Of a stretch of 64,000 bases of DNA, positions 1-10,904 are shown piece after piece. The notes under the pieces are model-generated. The model ran no database searches and was not told the origin of the DNA. It saw only the letters and a program-made list of their open reading frames with translations. Positions within the stretch are counted from its first letter, which is position 1; each line of letters begins with the position of its first letter. The stretch covers positions 33,812,203-33,876,202 of the forward strand of contig OX328124.1 in the NCBI GenBank assembly GCA_946811695.1, written 5' to 3'. Source of the DNA: Gonocerus acuteangulatus. Taxonomy: Eukaryota > Arthropoda > Insecta > Hemiptera > Coreidae. Both the position numbers and the translations under genes were made by a program.

Positions 1-263
<263 letters not shown>

Positions 264-822
264 AATTTGCCTTTAACATTAGGGACCATTAAAAAAATGT
301 TCGTCCTCAGATTAAAAATGTCCACCACGTCCAAAATTCTCAGTTTATATTAAGCTTTATTATATGATTTGGTTATCTATGAGCAGCTTGCTGGCTCTGA
401 TACTTCTTTCTTTCTTTGCTTCGGCCCTTACCTCTTACCGGGCAGCATTTTAAGTATTTTTCAACCACATATCCCTAGCTGAAGTTTATCTTATGTTAGA
501 CAAGAACCCAATATTGTCAAAATGTTCGCTCCTCTCACACAAAATAAAAACGTAGCTTTCCAAAGCCAATGATAATGCCTAATAATAACAGCAAACCCTC
601 AAAATATCCCAAATATAGGAATACTTGTAACGTAAAGAAGTTACTAGAAAACCTAATAATAGAATGTAATGGACTTGTAGAGAAGGACATTTTTCATTTG
701 AAAAATAAAAATAACATTTTTTGCCCAAATGTTTTGGGGGGCTATGAACACAGCGTATTTATCAATCTTCCGAAAATTCATTTCAGTTGCTTAAAACAAC
801 TATAATTCGTAAAAGAAGACTG
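264..822. other. No recognised feature
   Basis: AT-rich sequence with one short open frame (569-805, 78 codons) that shows no domain, no duplicate elsewhere in the window and no coding bias I can see. I do not support a gene here. Confidence 0.5.
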
Positions 823-1016
823 TATATTATACAGTACATATATCATACAGTATAGGTTTGCCGGGTGGACCTAAAGTATATTATACAGTACATATATCAC
901 ACAGTATAGGTTTGTCGGGTGGACCTAAAGTATATTGTACAGTACATAAATCATACAGTATAGGTTTGTCGGGTGGACCTAAAGTATATTATACAGTACA
1001 TATATCATACTGTATG
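823..1016. repeat. 54-bp tandem array, about 3.6 copies
   Basis: Units contain ACAGTAC, CATACAGTATAGG and TTTG(C/T)CGGGTGGACC. The GGGTGGACC motif recurs every 54 bp (near 862, 916 and 970). A related single unit, in inverse orientation, lies in the paralogous repeat near 43830-43860, so the array is a local expansion inside a dispersed element. Confidence 0.85.
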
Positions 1017-1020
1017 CTCT

Positions 1021-1200
1021 AACTACTCAAATTCAGGAACATAAATATGCAAAAAAAGAAGAAAAAAAAAACAACATAGTCTTCTTTATGGCTACCGCGC
1101 ATGCGCGAACGCCTGCGTACACTTTTTTGTAATGCTTTTTTGTAAAGTTTTTTTTTCCAGTTTAGCCATCGCTAAAGCAAATTAATAATAAAAGGTTATG
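1021..1200 (+). repeat. Dispersed repeat related to 43800-44000
   Basis: Shares CTCAAATTCAGGAACATAAA, GCATGCGCGAACGCC and CAGTTTAGCCATCGCTAAAG with 43800-43990 in the same order and orientation. GCATGCGC is itself palindromic. The class of the element is unknown; the adjacent 54-bp array belongs to the same element. Confidence 0.7.
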
Positions 1201-1965
1201 TGTTAATGTGCAAAAATAAATTTTGAAGATATGTTATAGCTAATTTTAAGCAGCTGGTTAGCTCCCGTATATATGATTGTGGAGTATCCTCAGGGAATCT
1301 ATCAAAATAGATTCCTAGAGGATAGGTAGTTCGTTGGGGTCCACGCCTAGATATTGTAGAAATTTTTGCGTCTGTCGTCCATTAACTCAATTTTCCATTT
1401 CTTGTATAGTAAAAAAAAAAACAGAGATAGCATTCGTTCTGAATTACGTCGGGGACATTAAGAAGACATTAAGACGAAAAGAAAATTTATGCGATGCTAA
1501 ATACTCCCTGGGGTTGACCAAAAGTTTTATCTGAAACATGGTTTTTATCACATAGGCTTTAGGAATTTTAAAACCAAAACTCAAATTAAACAATAGAATT
1601 CGTCATTTTTATCCGCGTAAACATTTTTTTTTTTTATTTATTTCATCATGAAGCTTGTAGAAAGAATAAAGAATTACGATATTGTATTTGTAAAGGGTTG
1701 ATGTATCACCCATTCCCTAATGCATGGTTGTTTCTCTTAGTAGAAATAAGTTGAGCAACTTCCTGTAGGACAGAGTGACATTTGAAATTGGTCGTACATC
1801 AAAACCCTTGAAAAGGGAAGGGGTGACAGAAAAACTTTCGTAAAATTGATCAACTCTGCCTAGGCCCCCGCTAAACATTTAAAGTTGCGAAGAAGCCACA
1901 GAACGTGCAATTTTATGAATAAGGTTCAAGAAGATCTAACAGAGCAGGTGAAGTGAAATTCACTT
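1201..1965. other. No recognised feature
   Basis: AT-rich DNA with short frames and a poly-T run near 1625. I see no repeat paralogue or coding signal. Confidence 0.4.
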
Positions 1966-2140
1966 CTTTTTTTTTTTGCGGCGCATCTACATCTAGACCA
2001 TTAACGCCGACATCCAGGGTGCAGAAAGAAATTTACCCATGTGCCGTGAGATGAGAAAATTCCTGCCGCCGGTGGGACTCGAACTTACCATCTCCCGCAT
2101 ACGAATCTAAGGCGCTAGCCAATAGACCACGGGGAAACCC
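1966..2140 (-). mobile_element. tRNA-derived SINE with 8-bp TSD
   Basis: On the minus strand the element starts with a tRNA-like head (box A region TGGTCTATTGGCTAGCGCC, box B-like GTTCGAGTCCC). It continues through a body containing CTGGATGTCGGCG and ends in the tail GATGTAGATGCGCCGC followed by A's (poly-T at 1966-1977 on plus). ATTCACTT flanks both sides (1958-1965 and 2141-2148), as expected of target-primed insertion. It shares its 3' tail with the 5S-derived SINEs of this window. The parental tRNA was not determined. Confidence 0.88.
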
Positions 2141-2218
2141 ATTCACTTGTTGGTGGCAGAATAATGTAATGTAATTTTCGAACGTCATCAAGATAATAAA
2201 AATAAACCCATACTGCAA

Positions 2219-2345
2219 GGATATTTTGATTTAACTGATACCAAAGGGTTGAACTTTGCCAAAAGTGTGTGAACAATGAAGTATATACCTATATATTTGT
2301 ATTTGTCTGTTTACTCTCAGACAAATATATAAGCAGGAGAGATTT
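2219..2345 (-). mobile_element. Partial copy of the hairpin-bearing MITE (relative of 58614-59775)
   Basis: The stretch TTTAACTGATACCAAAG, then CTTTGCCAAAAG, then CCTATATATTTG is the reverse complement of the right flank of the 38-bp array at 59640-59735. It holds one hairpin unit, TTTGTCTG-loop-CAGACAAAT, where the 59-kb copy has over twenty. The other end is missing or diverged. Confidence 0.65.
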
Positions 2346-2433
2346 GGAACGAATCAGGTTGGCTTAAAACTAGGTTTTATGCCAGTCTCCAGAGCGAGTA
2401 CATGGTGACGAGAGGACTCCCTAGCAAGAAGTG

Positions 2434-2473
2434 CCCCTGAAGAGGTGCGAAAATATGCACGAAGCATGTCGGT
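2434..2473 (+). ncRNA. Hammerhead-ribozyme-like motif (Penelope-type)
   Basis: The core CTGAAGA (2437-2443) fits CUGANGA. It is followed by a stem (GTGC...GCAC) and then GAAG where GAAA is expected, then CATGTCGG. A GTC triplet followed by GG that can pair with the CC before the core resembles the cleavage and stem I arrangement of minimal hammerheads. An AATAAATAAA-rich stretch follows, as after the similar motif at 12101. GAAG instead of GAAA suggests an inactive copy. Confidence 0.4.
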
Positions 2474-2574
2474 TCTAATAAATAAATTATTGTGAAGAAA
2501 GAATTACTGCTTTAACGACCCCAAGCCTCCTAAATCTGAGAGAATTTATATATATTTTGGGTCATTTTCGCAAG

Positions 2575-2581
<7 letters not shown>

Positions 2582-2629
<48 letters not shown>
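2582..2629. repeat. (AT)n microsatellite
   Basis: About 24 uninterrupted AT dinucleotides. Confidence 0.98.
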
Positions 2630-2630
<1 letters not shown>

Positions 2631-2659
2631 TCGAGTCTTACCAATAGCAGGTTGAGTGA

Positions 2660-2780
2660 GTTCTTTCGTCTATGGGCCCGCTGTAATAATTTCCTACTCC
2701 ACCATGGATGTTTAGAAAGGGTGGCAACCCATGGATAGCCCGGCGATAAAGACCAAGGTGGAGATGCGCCATAACAAAAA
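2660..2780 (+). mobile_element. SINE tail fragment (variant head)
   Basis: Contains GGGTGGCAACC, ATGGATAGCCCGGCG and GGAGATGCGCC followed by an A-rich end, matching the 3' body of the 5S-SINE at 15600-15670. Its upstream part (CCATGGATGTTTAGAAAGGG) matches the reverse complement of the SINE at 17664-17797. Confidence 0.65.
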
Positions 2781-2885
2781 ACAAATCTGACAAATTAATT
2801 TAAAACAAAATCGTTTGTAGTTAATTATGATACGTCTTCGGTAAATCGGATTATAGTTAGTTTCGCTGAAAATAAATTAAAAAAG

Positions 2886-3918
2886 TCCGTCACGCAGGAG
2901 CTGCATAACTAAGCACTTTCCTCAGAATTTGGGTAGTGTAGATTGCTTTCCAGAACAATTTGCTTAAAATATCCTACATAAATAAAATAAAAACATGAAT
3001 AGTTCTCTTTTAAATTTGTAATGAGTAACTGATCAATTAATAATTTGCTTCCAGAGTTATGTTTACACATGGTACCTATTACACTTCGTAATAAATACAA
3101 AAAACCTCATATTATCGTATTTTGATCTAACGCAGGAACAGGATACAGTCACTCTAGTGGTAGAAAGCGCTCCTTGCGGCGGCTTTGTGAACCTACGTCT
3201 GACGGGCTTTTCTATTGAAATATATTACAAATTAAACCCCCGCTTTCCGATTGACCGATTCAGCTCATTTCTTTCTCAGCGTTTCTTTACAATACAGCTG
3301 AAATTACGACCGGTATGAGTATATTAAGAATTTTGGTCAAGAGTAAACCCCCCCTTCTAATGAACCGATTTAGTTTATTTTTACAACACATATTTACCTG
3401 TAGATTACCACTACGAATGCCGAGTTTCGTCGAAATATACCAAAAATCACTGCTGGTAGTGGCGAATTGGTATTGTGGGTCCGGAGTAAACCCCCCCTCC
3501 TAATGAACCGATTTAGTTTATTTTTACAACAGTTATTTACCTGTGGATTACCACTACGAATACCGAGTTCCGTTGAAATATACCAAAAATCACGGCTGGT
3601 AGTGGCGAATTGGTATTGTGGGTCCGGAGTAAACCCCCCCTTCTAATGAACCGATTTAGTTCATTTTTATATCTCACTTTTCTCTCTATATTACCACTAC
3701 GAATACCAAGTTTCGTTGAAATATAACAAATATTACGGCTGACATAGTCAAATTAGTGTTTTGGGTTCGGGGTAAACCCCCCCTTCCGGTGGACCGACTT
3801 TGGTGGTTAACGAACTCGTTCAATCGTTTGCTAATTGAATGCTATATTCCAAGTTTCGTGACGAAAAAACAAAAACTCTGGCCACTATCGTGTTAACAGA
3901 CACACATATATATATATA

Positions 3919-4008
<90 letters not shown>

Positions 4009-4142
4009 TATATATATAAATTTTAACGGGGGTCATTTTCGGTGTCTACTAGGTAGGATCGATAAAGATTTGAAGAATTTTTTCAAAAATTCCGCCATGA
4101 GTCCAACCTCAATAGCTACTTTCCTTCGGAGGAAAGTGCTAA
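2886..4142 (+). mobile_element. Helitron-like family B, complete non-autonomous copy (~1.26 kb)
   Basis: Begins TCCGTCACGCAGGAGCTGC after AAAAG and ends with the hairpin ACTTTCC/GGAAAGT then GCTAA (CTAA 4139-4142). The subterminal 5' motif AAGCACTTTCCTC is the inverse complement of GAGGAAAGTGCT at the 3' end. Inside are four to five ~144-bp units (3229-3790) with C-runs after TAAAC, then a long interrupted (TA)n tract at 3905-4017. An inverted paralogue lies at 59878-60969. There is no Rep or helicase coding sequence. Short frames here (3315-3503; 3839-4159, reading Tyr-Ile repeats) are products of the repeats. Confidence 0.65.
3229..3790 (+). repeat. ~144-bp tandem units inside Helitron-like B
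   Basis: TAAACCCCCCC recurs at about 3343, 3487, 3630 and 3773. Between these are conserved ATGAACCGATTTAGTT, ACCACTACGAATNCCGAG and CGGCTGGTAGTGGCGAATTG. The same units occur on the minus strand at 60180-60640, and degenerate relatives at 41580-41900. Confidence 0.85.
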
Positions 4143-5030
4143 AACAAAAAGAACCTTAAGCGCACATTTAAATTTCAGTCGCGAATGGGGATTAGGTGAA
4201 TCCGTTTTTTCTTTTAGTGCCAAATTTTTAATATATGTTAGCAACCATTGGAACTGACAAAATCCTGTGTGGGTGTTTCTTAGTAGAACTAGTGGTTCTT
4301 AGTAGAACTTTCCATATTTTGTATTCTTTACATTGACATGAGAGTAAGACGGTCTCAAAAATATTAATTGCACACAGAATGGGTCAAATAAATCCATCGT
4401 ATTAGGATGAGACGACATAGAGTTATTAATAATTTATTATAAATATCGTTGAGCAAATGAATCCCTCTTGAATTTCAGTGATTTTAGTAATTGGAAAATA
4501 CAATATGGAGCTTAGCCTTCAACGACCAACGTTTATATCAATTTTCGACTGATATCTTAATCCTTTCGATATTCAATGGTGACAGTAGCAATTATACAAT
4601 GATTTTATTATAGGCATTTATTAGATCTGATTGTTAAATTTATCAGATTTCTCTGAATTCATTCTTTTAACCGATGAATATTATTTATTAAAATTTAATA
4701 TCGAAGAATATCAGTTCTATTCTTTCAATTTTCGTTCCCAAAAATTATTCTGCCTCTTCACAAGAGGGCCATTGACATTGGTGCGATTCTTTATATTTGA
4801 ATGAAAATTTTGCTTTATAATAGGAATTTCTTGATACTTGTCCCTCATTTTTCTCGAAGGAGCAGGAATTTCTTTATATGTTCGAGTTCAATAAAATTGT
4901 TTCCTCTTTATAATTGTTTGTTTCACATTGAATGTTAAATTTCATCGTTGAGAAACAAAATTTAAAAACATGGACATCCGTCTGATGAAGCAGAATGGGA
5001 TTTCTGCAAAATATTACCCAAATCGGCGCT
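4143..5030. other. No recognised feature
   Basis: AT-rich sequence directly 3' of the family B element and upstream of the LINE remnant. No long frame and no repeat match in the window. Confidence 0.4.
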
Positions 5031-5375
5031 AGAGAATGCCGTACAAACACGGAGTATATCTAGACAAAAAACTAACTTGGTGACATCATATTCACAAGAA
5101 GCGCACTCACGACTCTTAAACATTTATTCGCTAATAAATAAAAATACTCCCCTCAAAATAACCTTTGTCTGTTGATGTTATCAGTAATACACACTTAAAA
5201 CGTCTACAAACTTTTCAAAATAGAACGGAGTTTCCAATACTGCTTGGTTCGTAAGAAACAGCCAGATGCACAGAGAATCTGATCAATTTTTCACTCACAT
5301 GGAAAAGCGAGTGCGAAGATACCGTCCAACTCTTCCAGACTCGAGCAGTGCCGTCTTTTATCAGATGGGACAACT
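5031..5375 (+). pseudogene. Decayed non-LTR retrotransposon ORF2 (reverse transcriptase C-terminal region)
   Basis: Read with several frame changes, the plus strand gives pieces typical of Jockey/I/CR1-type LINE proteins in the right order: GVYLDKKLTW (about 5052-5082), YSLINKNTPLKI (about 5127-5160), ISNTHLKRLQTFQNR (about 5177-5225) and FVRNSQMHRES (about 5246-5280), then a basic YRPTL stretch. In intact elements these belong to the region after the catalytic RT core (cLGv.lD.kL.w, LyPLin.., hLk.LQ..QN). Stops and frameshifts interrupt every frame, so it is dead. No 5' part or 3' end is visible nearby. Confidence 0.8.
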
Positions 5376-5493
5376 AAAATGATCTCAAATGAAAAACTAA
5401 TTATACCAGGATATTTTAAATATCTACAAAACGTTTATCCTGAAAATATCATGTTTGGTGTGCATAATACGTTTGTATTGGTCCAAATATAAT

Positions 5494-5669
5494 TTTTTTT
5501 TTTTTTAAGGCGCATCTACATCTAGGTCATTAGCGCCGACATCCAGGGTGCAGCGAGGAATTTTACCAGCGAGCCGTGGGATGATAAAATTCCTGCCGGA
5601 GGTTGGGAATCGAACCCACCATCTCCCGCTTATGAATCCAAGGCGCTAGCCATTAGACCACGGGAGACC
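5494..5669 (-). mobile_element. tRNA-derived SINE with 11-bp TSD
   Basis: The minus strand reads GGTCTCCCGTGGTCTAATGG (box A region), then GGTTCGATTCCC (box B), body CTGGATGTCGGCGCTAATG, and tail AGATGTAGATGCGCC plus A-run. CCAAATATAAT flanks it (5483-5493 and 5670-5680). It is the same family as 1966-2140 and the best copy for a consensus. Confidence 0.92.
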
Positions 5670-5680
5670 CCAAATATAAT

Positions 5681-6086
5681 TATTTGTTTTGTTTTTGGTC
5701 TGCATTTCCGGGTGGCATCGTTTTAAACGGGGTTTCCTTCTCACAAGACTAGATGAACACAGAAAATTAGAATAACCAACAAAGTCGGCTTGGCGTAATG
5801 CACAATTAAATTTCAGTTCTATTTTCTATTATTTTCATTTTCTTACAAATATATTTCTTTAGAAAATTCAATTCTAACGAAAAAAGTTTTCCGCAAACGA
5901 CTTTTAGTTTCACCTTAGAGGTCGAATTATTGATCAATTGAGATTCTAGCACAGTAATTGAGAACTAATTTAACTCTGATCCTTACAACAAAAAAAAAAG
6001 GAGTAAAAATCGATTTATGAATATTTATTTGAAGAATATATTGCATGAAGTTAACGTTCCATTTTACCACTGGAACATTTAGCTTA
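5681..6086. other. No recognised feature
   Basis: AT-rich sequence between the SINE and the foldback element; a CCGGGTGGCATCG stretch at 5710 has no match that I found. Confidence 0.4.
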
Positions 6087-7271
6087 CAGTTCAGGCAACG
6101 AATGCTTAAAAACAGCTATAGGTGGAAATTTTTGGAACACAATTTTGGACTTCGTAACTTTGTTTGGGCTGGATAGGAGTGAACGTATCAAAAGTCCTCG
6201 CCCGTAGCCTTTGGGCGGGGGGGGGGGGGGGGAGGGGGGTTTAGAAGTTCCCTTTTTTCGGGTTTTCAGTTATATCTCGGAAACCCTGCATCCTAGCGAC
6301 ATGACGATTTTATAACAAATGAAAGCTGATTAAATTATATACAAGTTCTATTCTATAAAGTTTTTCGAGATATCTTTAGTTTTCGAAATTCCGCTCTTGA
6401 AAGTCTGTCATTTTGGGAAAAAACACACTTTTTGACCGGATAACTCTTTAACGATAAACCCAAAAAATAAATGCCGTTTATATGGTTGTAGAGCATAAAT
6501 TCCCTTCAAGAATATAAATATCTTTACTATTTTATGTATTTTCCTTCAAACGTGAAAACAGTTTTAGTGTTCATCGTGATATCAGGCGACAACTGTCGAC
6601 CAATGAACCTTTCAATTTCTCACCATTTCTAGTCAATGTATTGTCCAAAATATACTCCATTACTTAAATATAGTGAGTACTGGACGTATAAATACCACAA
6701 AATATATAATTTTGGGTCCACTGACTAGTTATTCACACTCAATTAGATAAGATCATGTCCATTATATTGGCAATGGTTTTGCTAAGACCATGTGAGTGCG
6801 TATATAACGTTTGAAAGAAAATACATAAAATAGTAAAGTAATATATATTATTGATGCGAATGGAATGCTCCACAACCCTATAGCCGACATTTATTTTTTC
6901 AGTTCATCGTTGAAGAGATATCCGGTCGAGAATAGAAAAAAGTGTGTTTTTTCCCAAAATGACAGACTTTCAAGAGCGGATATTTCGAAATCTAAAGATA
7001 TCTCGAAAAACTTATTGAGTAGAACTTGTAGGAAATTTAATCAGCTTTAATTTGTTATAGAATGGTCATGTCGCTAGGACGCAGGGTTTCCGAGATATAA
7101 GTGAAAACCCGAAAAATGGGACCTTCTAACCCCCCCCCCCTCCCCCCCGGCACAAAGGCTACGAGCGAGGACTTTTGATATGTTGTCCTCCTAACTAGCC
7201 GAAACAAATTTATGAAGTCAAAAATTGTGTTCCAAACATTTCCATCTATAACTGTTCGTTGACTGGACTGT
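6087..7271. mobile_element. Foldback element with ~480-bp inverted arms
   Basis: The left arm (6087-~6570) and right arm (~6802-7271) are inverted copies, diverged by perhaps 10-15%. Both contain a long homopolymer (G-run at ~6219, C-run at ~7130), TCGGAAACCCTGC / GCAGGGTTTCCGA, and CATTTTGGGAAAA / TTTTCCCAAAATG. A ~230-bp spacer separates them. The arms hold short mirror frames on each strand but nothing resembling a transposase. Confidence 0.8.
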
Positions 7272-7289
7272 GTAGAGAAATGGACCATT

Positions 7290-8050
7290 TAACCCTTCCT
7301 AGCCATGTATAACTCTTCTGAATTATTCCAACATCCATGTCAAGAACTTAGCAAGAACTCTTGAAGGCATTAAAACATCTAGTAACAGTAAACAACTAAA
7401 TTCTGATAACCCAGTGTTACTGTGGAAGACGTTAATGTCAATTTTTATTTTTGAGATAATTTTAGCAACCTTACTTTCGTTCTGAAGTATCGAAACCATA
7501 AAACTGCTCATTTTGGCGGTAAAATAAAAGTTACCTAATGCTTCCTTGTAACCAAAGTAATACATGTTCAGAGCGTCTACTTTTTATTTTTTTAATCAAA
7601 TATTCCTAAACGTTTCTACCCAAATTCTGCAGGTTAACTACAGATGCTCTTTTGTGTTCGATGAAGTAGTTTAGCACCAAATTTCATCAATATACAACGA
7701 GAAGGTTATAGGACAACAACAGGCAAACACAAAAAAGTGTGTTGACAGTAGCTTACAATAGTATAGTACTCAGTGTTCGTAATAGCAATATTTTCAATGT
7801 TTACTCTGCACTGCCAAAAAGTATGTTTAATTTAAACGTATAATTTGTTACTTTTTAGTAACTCAAAGTTTTATTTTAGTACTTATAATTTATTTAACTT
7901 AAAATAGTCTGATAAATTATTCAAATGAAGGGCTGCTTTATGGGCTGCTTTAACTAAAAAAACCTATATTAATGTATAATACACAATATAAATACTTCTT
8001 CATGTTGGTAAAATGAATGACGTCAAATTCCTTCACAGCAAATTTTATTT
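7290..8050. other. No recognised feature
   Basis: AT-rich sequence; short minus-strand frames (7323-7565, 7950-8213) show no recognisable motif. Confidence 0.4.
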
Positions 8051-8054
8051 TCCG

Positions 8055-8100
8055 CACTAAGCGCTTTCTGAAGCTCCTGCTATTATCTTCAGAGCTTGTA
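8055..8100 (-). ncRNA. Hammerhead-like motif, inverted partner of 8780-8822
   Basis: The minus strand has GCT, CTGAAGA (8086-8092), a 17-nt arm, GAAA (8065-8068) and GCGCTTAG, then AATAAAATT. The flanks match those of the plus-strand motif at 8780 (GAAAATAAAATT; CATTTTACC). The pair thus brackets the Penelope-like remnant in opposite orientation, as expected of element termini. Confidence 0.45.
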
Positions 8101-8249
8101 GGATAAAGAAATAGAAAAAAAATAATATTTGCCCTTGTGAGCTCAGATAAAAGCGTAAGATAAAATAATGGACTATGGGTATAATCCAGACGTACAGTAA
8201 ATATAATAATCATCCATTGAAGGTTGAGAAGAAAGGAAGAGGATTAAGG

Positions 8250-8530
8250 AAGGAATTGAGGGAATTATAGGAATATCGCACCATTCGCCGAGAGGGCAGC
8301 CTGCAGATTGAAAGCTTGAACCGGGCATAGAATATGCTCCGATAAAGACAACTTGATAATTCCAAGGACAGCGGATTACCATAGACCGTGAGAGAAGCTA
8401 CTGGCATAAGGAGTACCGAATATAACTGTGTCGGGATCATCAAGCACATAAACACAAACGGTTAGCAACAATCTTTCTCATTGAATTCAGTCTTAGGAAT
8501 GGCGGACTAAGCCGTCTCTCATAGATTAGA
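8250..8530 (+). pseudogene. Penelope-like element, C-terminal endonuclease tail (decayed)
   Basis: One plus-strand frame gives IDREKSYWHKEYRI (about 8381-8422). A neighbouring frame gives FSLNSVLGMAD then AVSHRLDD (about 8477-8530). These resemble the end of Penelope-type GIY-YIG endonuclease domains, which have D-E/R-basic-W-R followed by a SLN...G..LS pattern. Frameshifts and stops separate the pieces. Support comes from what follows: a self-complementary RNA-like element at 8708 and a hammerhead-like motif at 8780, where Penelope elements often carry hammerheads. The reverse transcriptase part is not visible. Confidence 0.45.
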
Positions 8531-8707
8531 CGACCGGTGGTTCCTAGATAAAAAAACCCGCGACTCGTATAATGAGTGTCGTAAAAAATTAAAATATTTG
8601 AATGTCTCTCATAAAATAATATTAATTCTAATAATAATTAACTCTAAGAATAATTAATTTTTATGAAAATTAGTTTTAACAAAAATAACAAACAGAGCTT
8701 ATAGCGA

Positions 8708-8758
8708 GTTCAGGATCACGGCTAAGGGCTGACTGCCGTGCTGAACTAAGTCAGCCCT
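8708..8758 (+). ncRNA. Self-complementary RNA element with two competing stems
   Basis: Stem 1 pairs GTTCAG (8708-8713) with CTGAAC (8741-8746), and CACGGC (8717-8722) with GCCGTG (8735-8740). The loop of that hairpin holds AGGGCTGACT (8725-8734), which is perfectly complementary to AGTCAGCCCT (8749-8758). A simple pseudoknot looks geometrically tight, since only two bases remain to span stem 1, so two mutually exclusive hairpins are more likely. It lies about 28 bp before the hammerhead-like motif in the 3' region of the Penelope-like remnant. Confidence 0.6.
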
Positions 8759-8779
8759 CTGTCATAAAGATGGAATCGA

Positions 8780-8822
8780 TAAGCTCTGAAGATGGCAGCA
8801 AAAGTTACTGAAAGCACTTAGC
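8780..8822 (+). ncRNA. Hammerhead-like motif at 3' end of Penelope-like remnant
   Basis: CTGAAGA (8786-8792), a GGCAGC-AAAA-GTTACT arm (with mismatches) and GAAA (8810-8813) are in hammerhead order; AGCT before the core could pair with AGC at 8820. AATAAAATT follows. Stem II is imperfect and the cleavage triplet is not clear, so activity is doubtful. Confidence 0.45.
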
Positions 8823-8889
8823 AATGAAAATAAAATTCGTTGCTAAGGAATTTTACGTCTTTCATTTTACCGAAGATCTTCCATCTCTG

Positions 8890-10690
8890 CTAACAAATTG
8901 CAGAACATTTCGCGTGTCTAATGCAGAGCTACAATGAACGGATGTTTGGAGAATCTCAAGAAGAACAGTTCACGTGGTACGTACAAAGAGACAATGAACG
9001 GATCGTTACAGAAGAATATGGCGAACATTTTTTGAGTAATTCCACACCCTCGCAATTATTTCCGCTAATTACTGTCCAACTTTGTCCAAAGAAGGCTTAC
9101 TTCCTCAGACTTTTTCCATTTTCTTTTCTACTTCCTTCTTGGAAGATTTTCTAGAAGGGATAAGAAAGGAAACCCAGGATTATGCTAATAGGAATCCTCC
9201 TGATGTAAGAACTCTGACAAACCTGTGAATGCCAAGTTTCTAAAGATCAATAAATTACTTAAGTTTAGAGGCAGTTTTGAGATTTTTAAATGTGCTTTCA
9301 AACCTCTTCGGGAACGACAAACTTCCCCGCATTTCAAAAACTGTAATCTCTGCTAGGCAGTAATTTTAATTTTATTCGACAGTAAAGTTGGAGAGGCTTT
9401 TATGAAAACTTGAAGAAGTCGGTATTAAACTATTTTAATAGACGTTAACATGATAAACTTATTTAATATCATAAACCTCTAAATTAAAGAAAACTTATCT
9501 AAAATTGAATAGATTAAAAAAATGTAAAATGTGAAAAATTAAGTTCATACAAGCAAAGCATATTCAAAACCACACTTGTTGCACTTTATTAAAATATTTA
9601 GTGTGACTAGTTGCAGTTTATCAGCTATGGTCCTCGCCAACCTACCACCGCAGTTCCCGTTCAGATGTTCTTGACTCTTGCCGATTATGATAGGAGGAAA
9701 TCCCTCACAATCCCATGAATAATTGATTTTATTTTATTAAATTGAACATTATCATATCTAAAACTAATATAATGTAGAATTCGGAATTAACGATAGTGAA
9801 ATGAAACGCTATTTTTCTTTTCAGGAACTATAACCGGTGTCATGGTTAAATGTTTTGGGTCTTTCTGGGAATAAATATTTCAAATGGTTGCACGACACTG
9901 ACAGGGTGTCACAATCACATTGTTGTCTGGTAGGGAAGAAAATTATTCAATGTGACGGCTGAGATTTTTTATATGTATGTAGTTTTTTCCGACCCATCTC
10001 CCGCTCGCAGGACCACCCGCACTTCTCAAAATTTATATTTTTTTTAGTAAAAACCGTATGTCCATAAATGAAATAGGCTACTTTTATTAGCGGACAGTGT
10101 TGAGTATAGGTGCTTACATTCCTGCCGATTTTTTTTCTTGACTGTTTGGGACGTCAACCTTAACCGTAGAAATTGAAATGTACACAATAAAATAATAAAC
10201 TGGTTTGGTCAGGCATTTATAAACCGTGGCTATAAATACTGTTATGTTCTAATAAATTATGCCAATACTTATGAGTTACACTCAGTGAGTACATGGTCAA
10301 CTCTCAGAACTTTAGCAAAAATTTGGCACAAATATGAGAGAGGCCTATCCTTAAGTTGTCAAACACAACCAGTATGATAAAGCCCAGTCTAATTGAGTTC
10401 CTATTTGTACATTTAATCGTTGTTAGTCTATCGTTGAAATAGATTCATTTTTATAATTTAAATAAGTAAATAAAATAGTTTAGATAAGCGGATTTCTTTA
10501 CAAACTTGTTGCGCATATCTAATCTCAAAAGAGCATTACTCAAAATTCAGCAAGGAAATTATCTTCTTTCTCTTTATGTCGAGTCTTAAAATTTTATTTG
10601 TAAGTTCAATTAACAGACAATGCCAGTGACAGTGCTCTTGTCGTAATTAACTAAATGATTATTTCATTTTTTAACAAGAACATTTTATTT
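8890..10690. other. No recognised feature (1.8 kb)
   Basis: AT-rich DNA. A 77-codon frame at 8921-9154 begins with a charged stretch (NERMFGESQEEQ) but contains a short internal duplication (ACAATGAACGGAT) and has no recognisable domain. I see no repeats or RNA genes. Confidence 0.4.
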
Positions 10691-10826
10691 AGCCATATTT
10701 AGCCATATTAGCGCCGGGCTATCTACAGGTTGCCACCCTTTTTAATGCCAACAGCACGTGGTCGGTCGCTTAACTTCGGTGATCTACGGGAACCGGTGTA
10801 TTCAACGTGGCTGTGGCCGTTGGCCT
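10691..10826 (-). mobile_element. 5S-rRNA-derived SINE, internally deleted
   Basis: On the minus strand GCCAACGGCC...CACGTTGAATACACCGGTTCC and GATCACCGAAGTTAAGC are 5S rRNA; after that about 32 nt (the CGTCGGGCGTGGTCAGTACC region) are missing. CGACCACGTGCTGTTGGC and the SINE body GGCAACCTGTAGATAGCCCGG follow. The tail is cut short at CGCTAATATGG and there is no poly-A. Confidence 0.88.
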
Positions 10827-10904
10827 TAGCCCTGTTGTACGTATATTTTCTTTCAGTCCTTCTTTCTTGACTTTCACCTCCGACACAACTAAAGATATAC
10901 ATGA

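Noticed and set aside
2033..2218. 61-codon ORF near a SINE
   Set aside because: It is read through the tRNA-derived SINE sequence on the minus strand.
3839..4159. 106-codon ORF, and its equivalent at 59780-60127
   Set aside because: The middle is Tyr-Ile repeats from (TA)n and the ends are the non-coding termini of the family B element; frames are not maintained in the 1-263 copy.
8921..9154. Small gene of 78 codons with a charged N-terminus
   Set aside because: It has an internal DNA duplication, a hydrophobic low-complexity end, no recognised domain, and no promoter, splice or conservation evidence.
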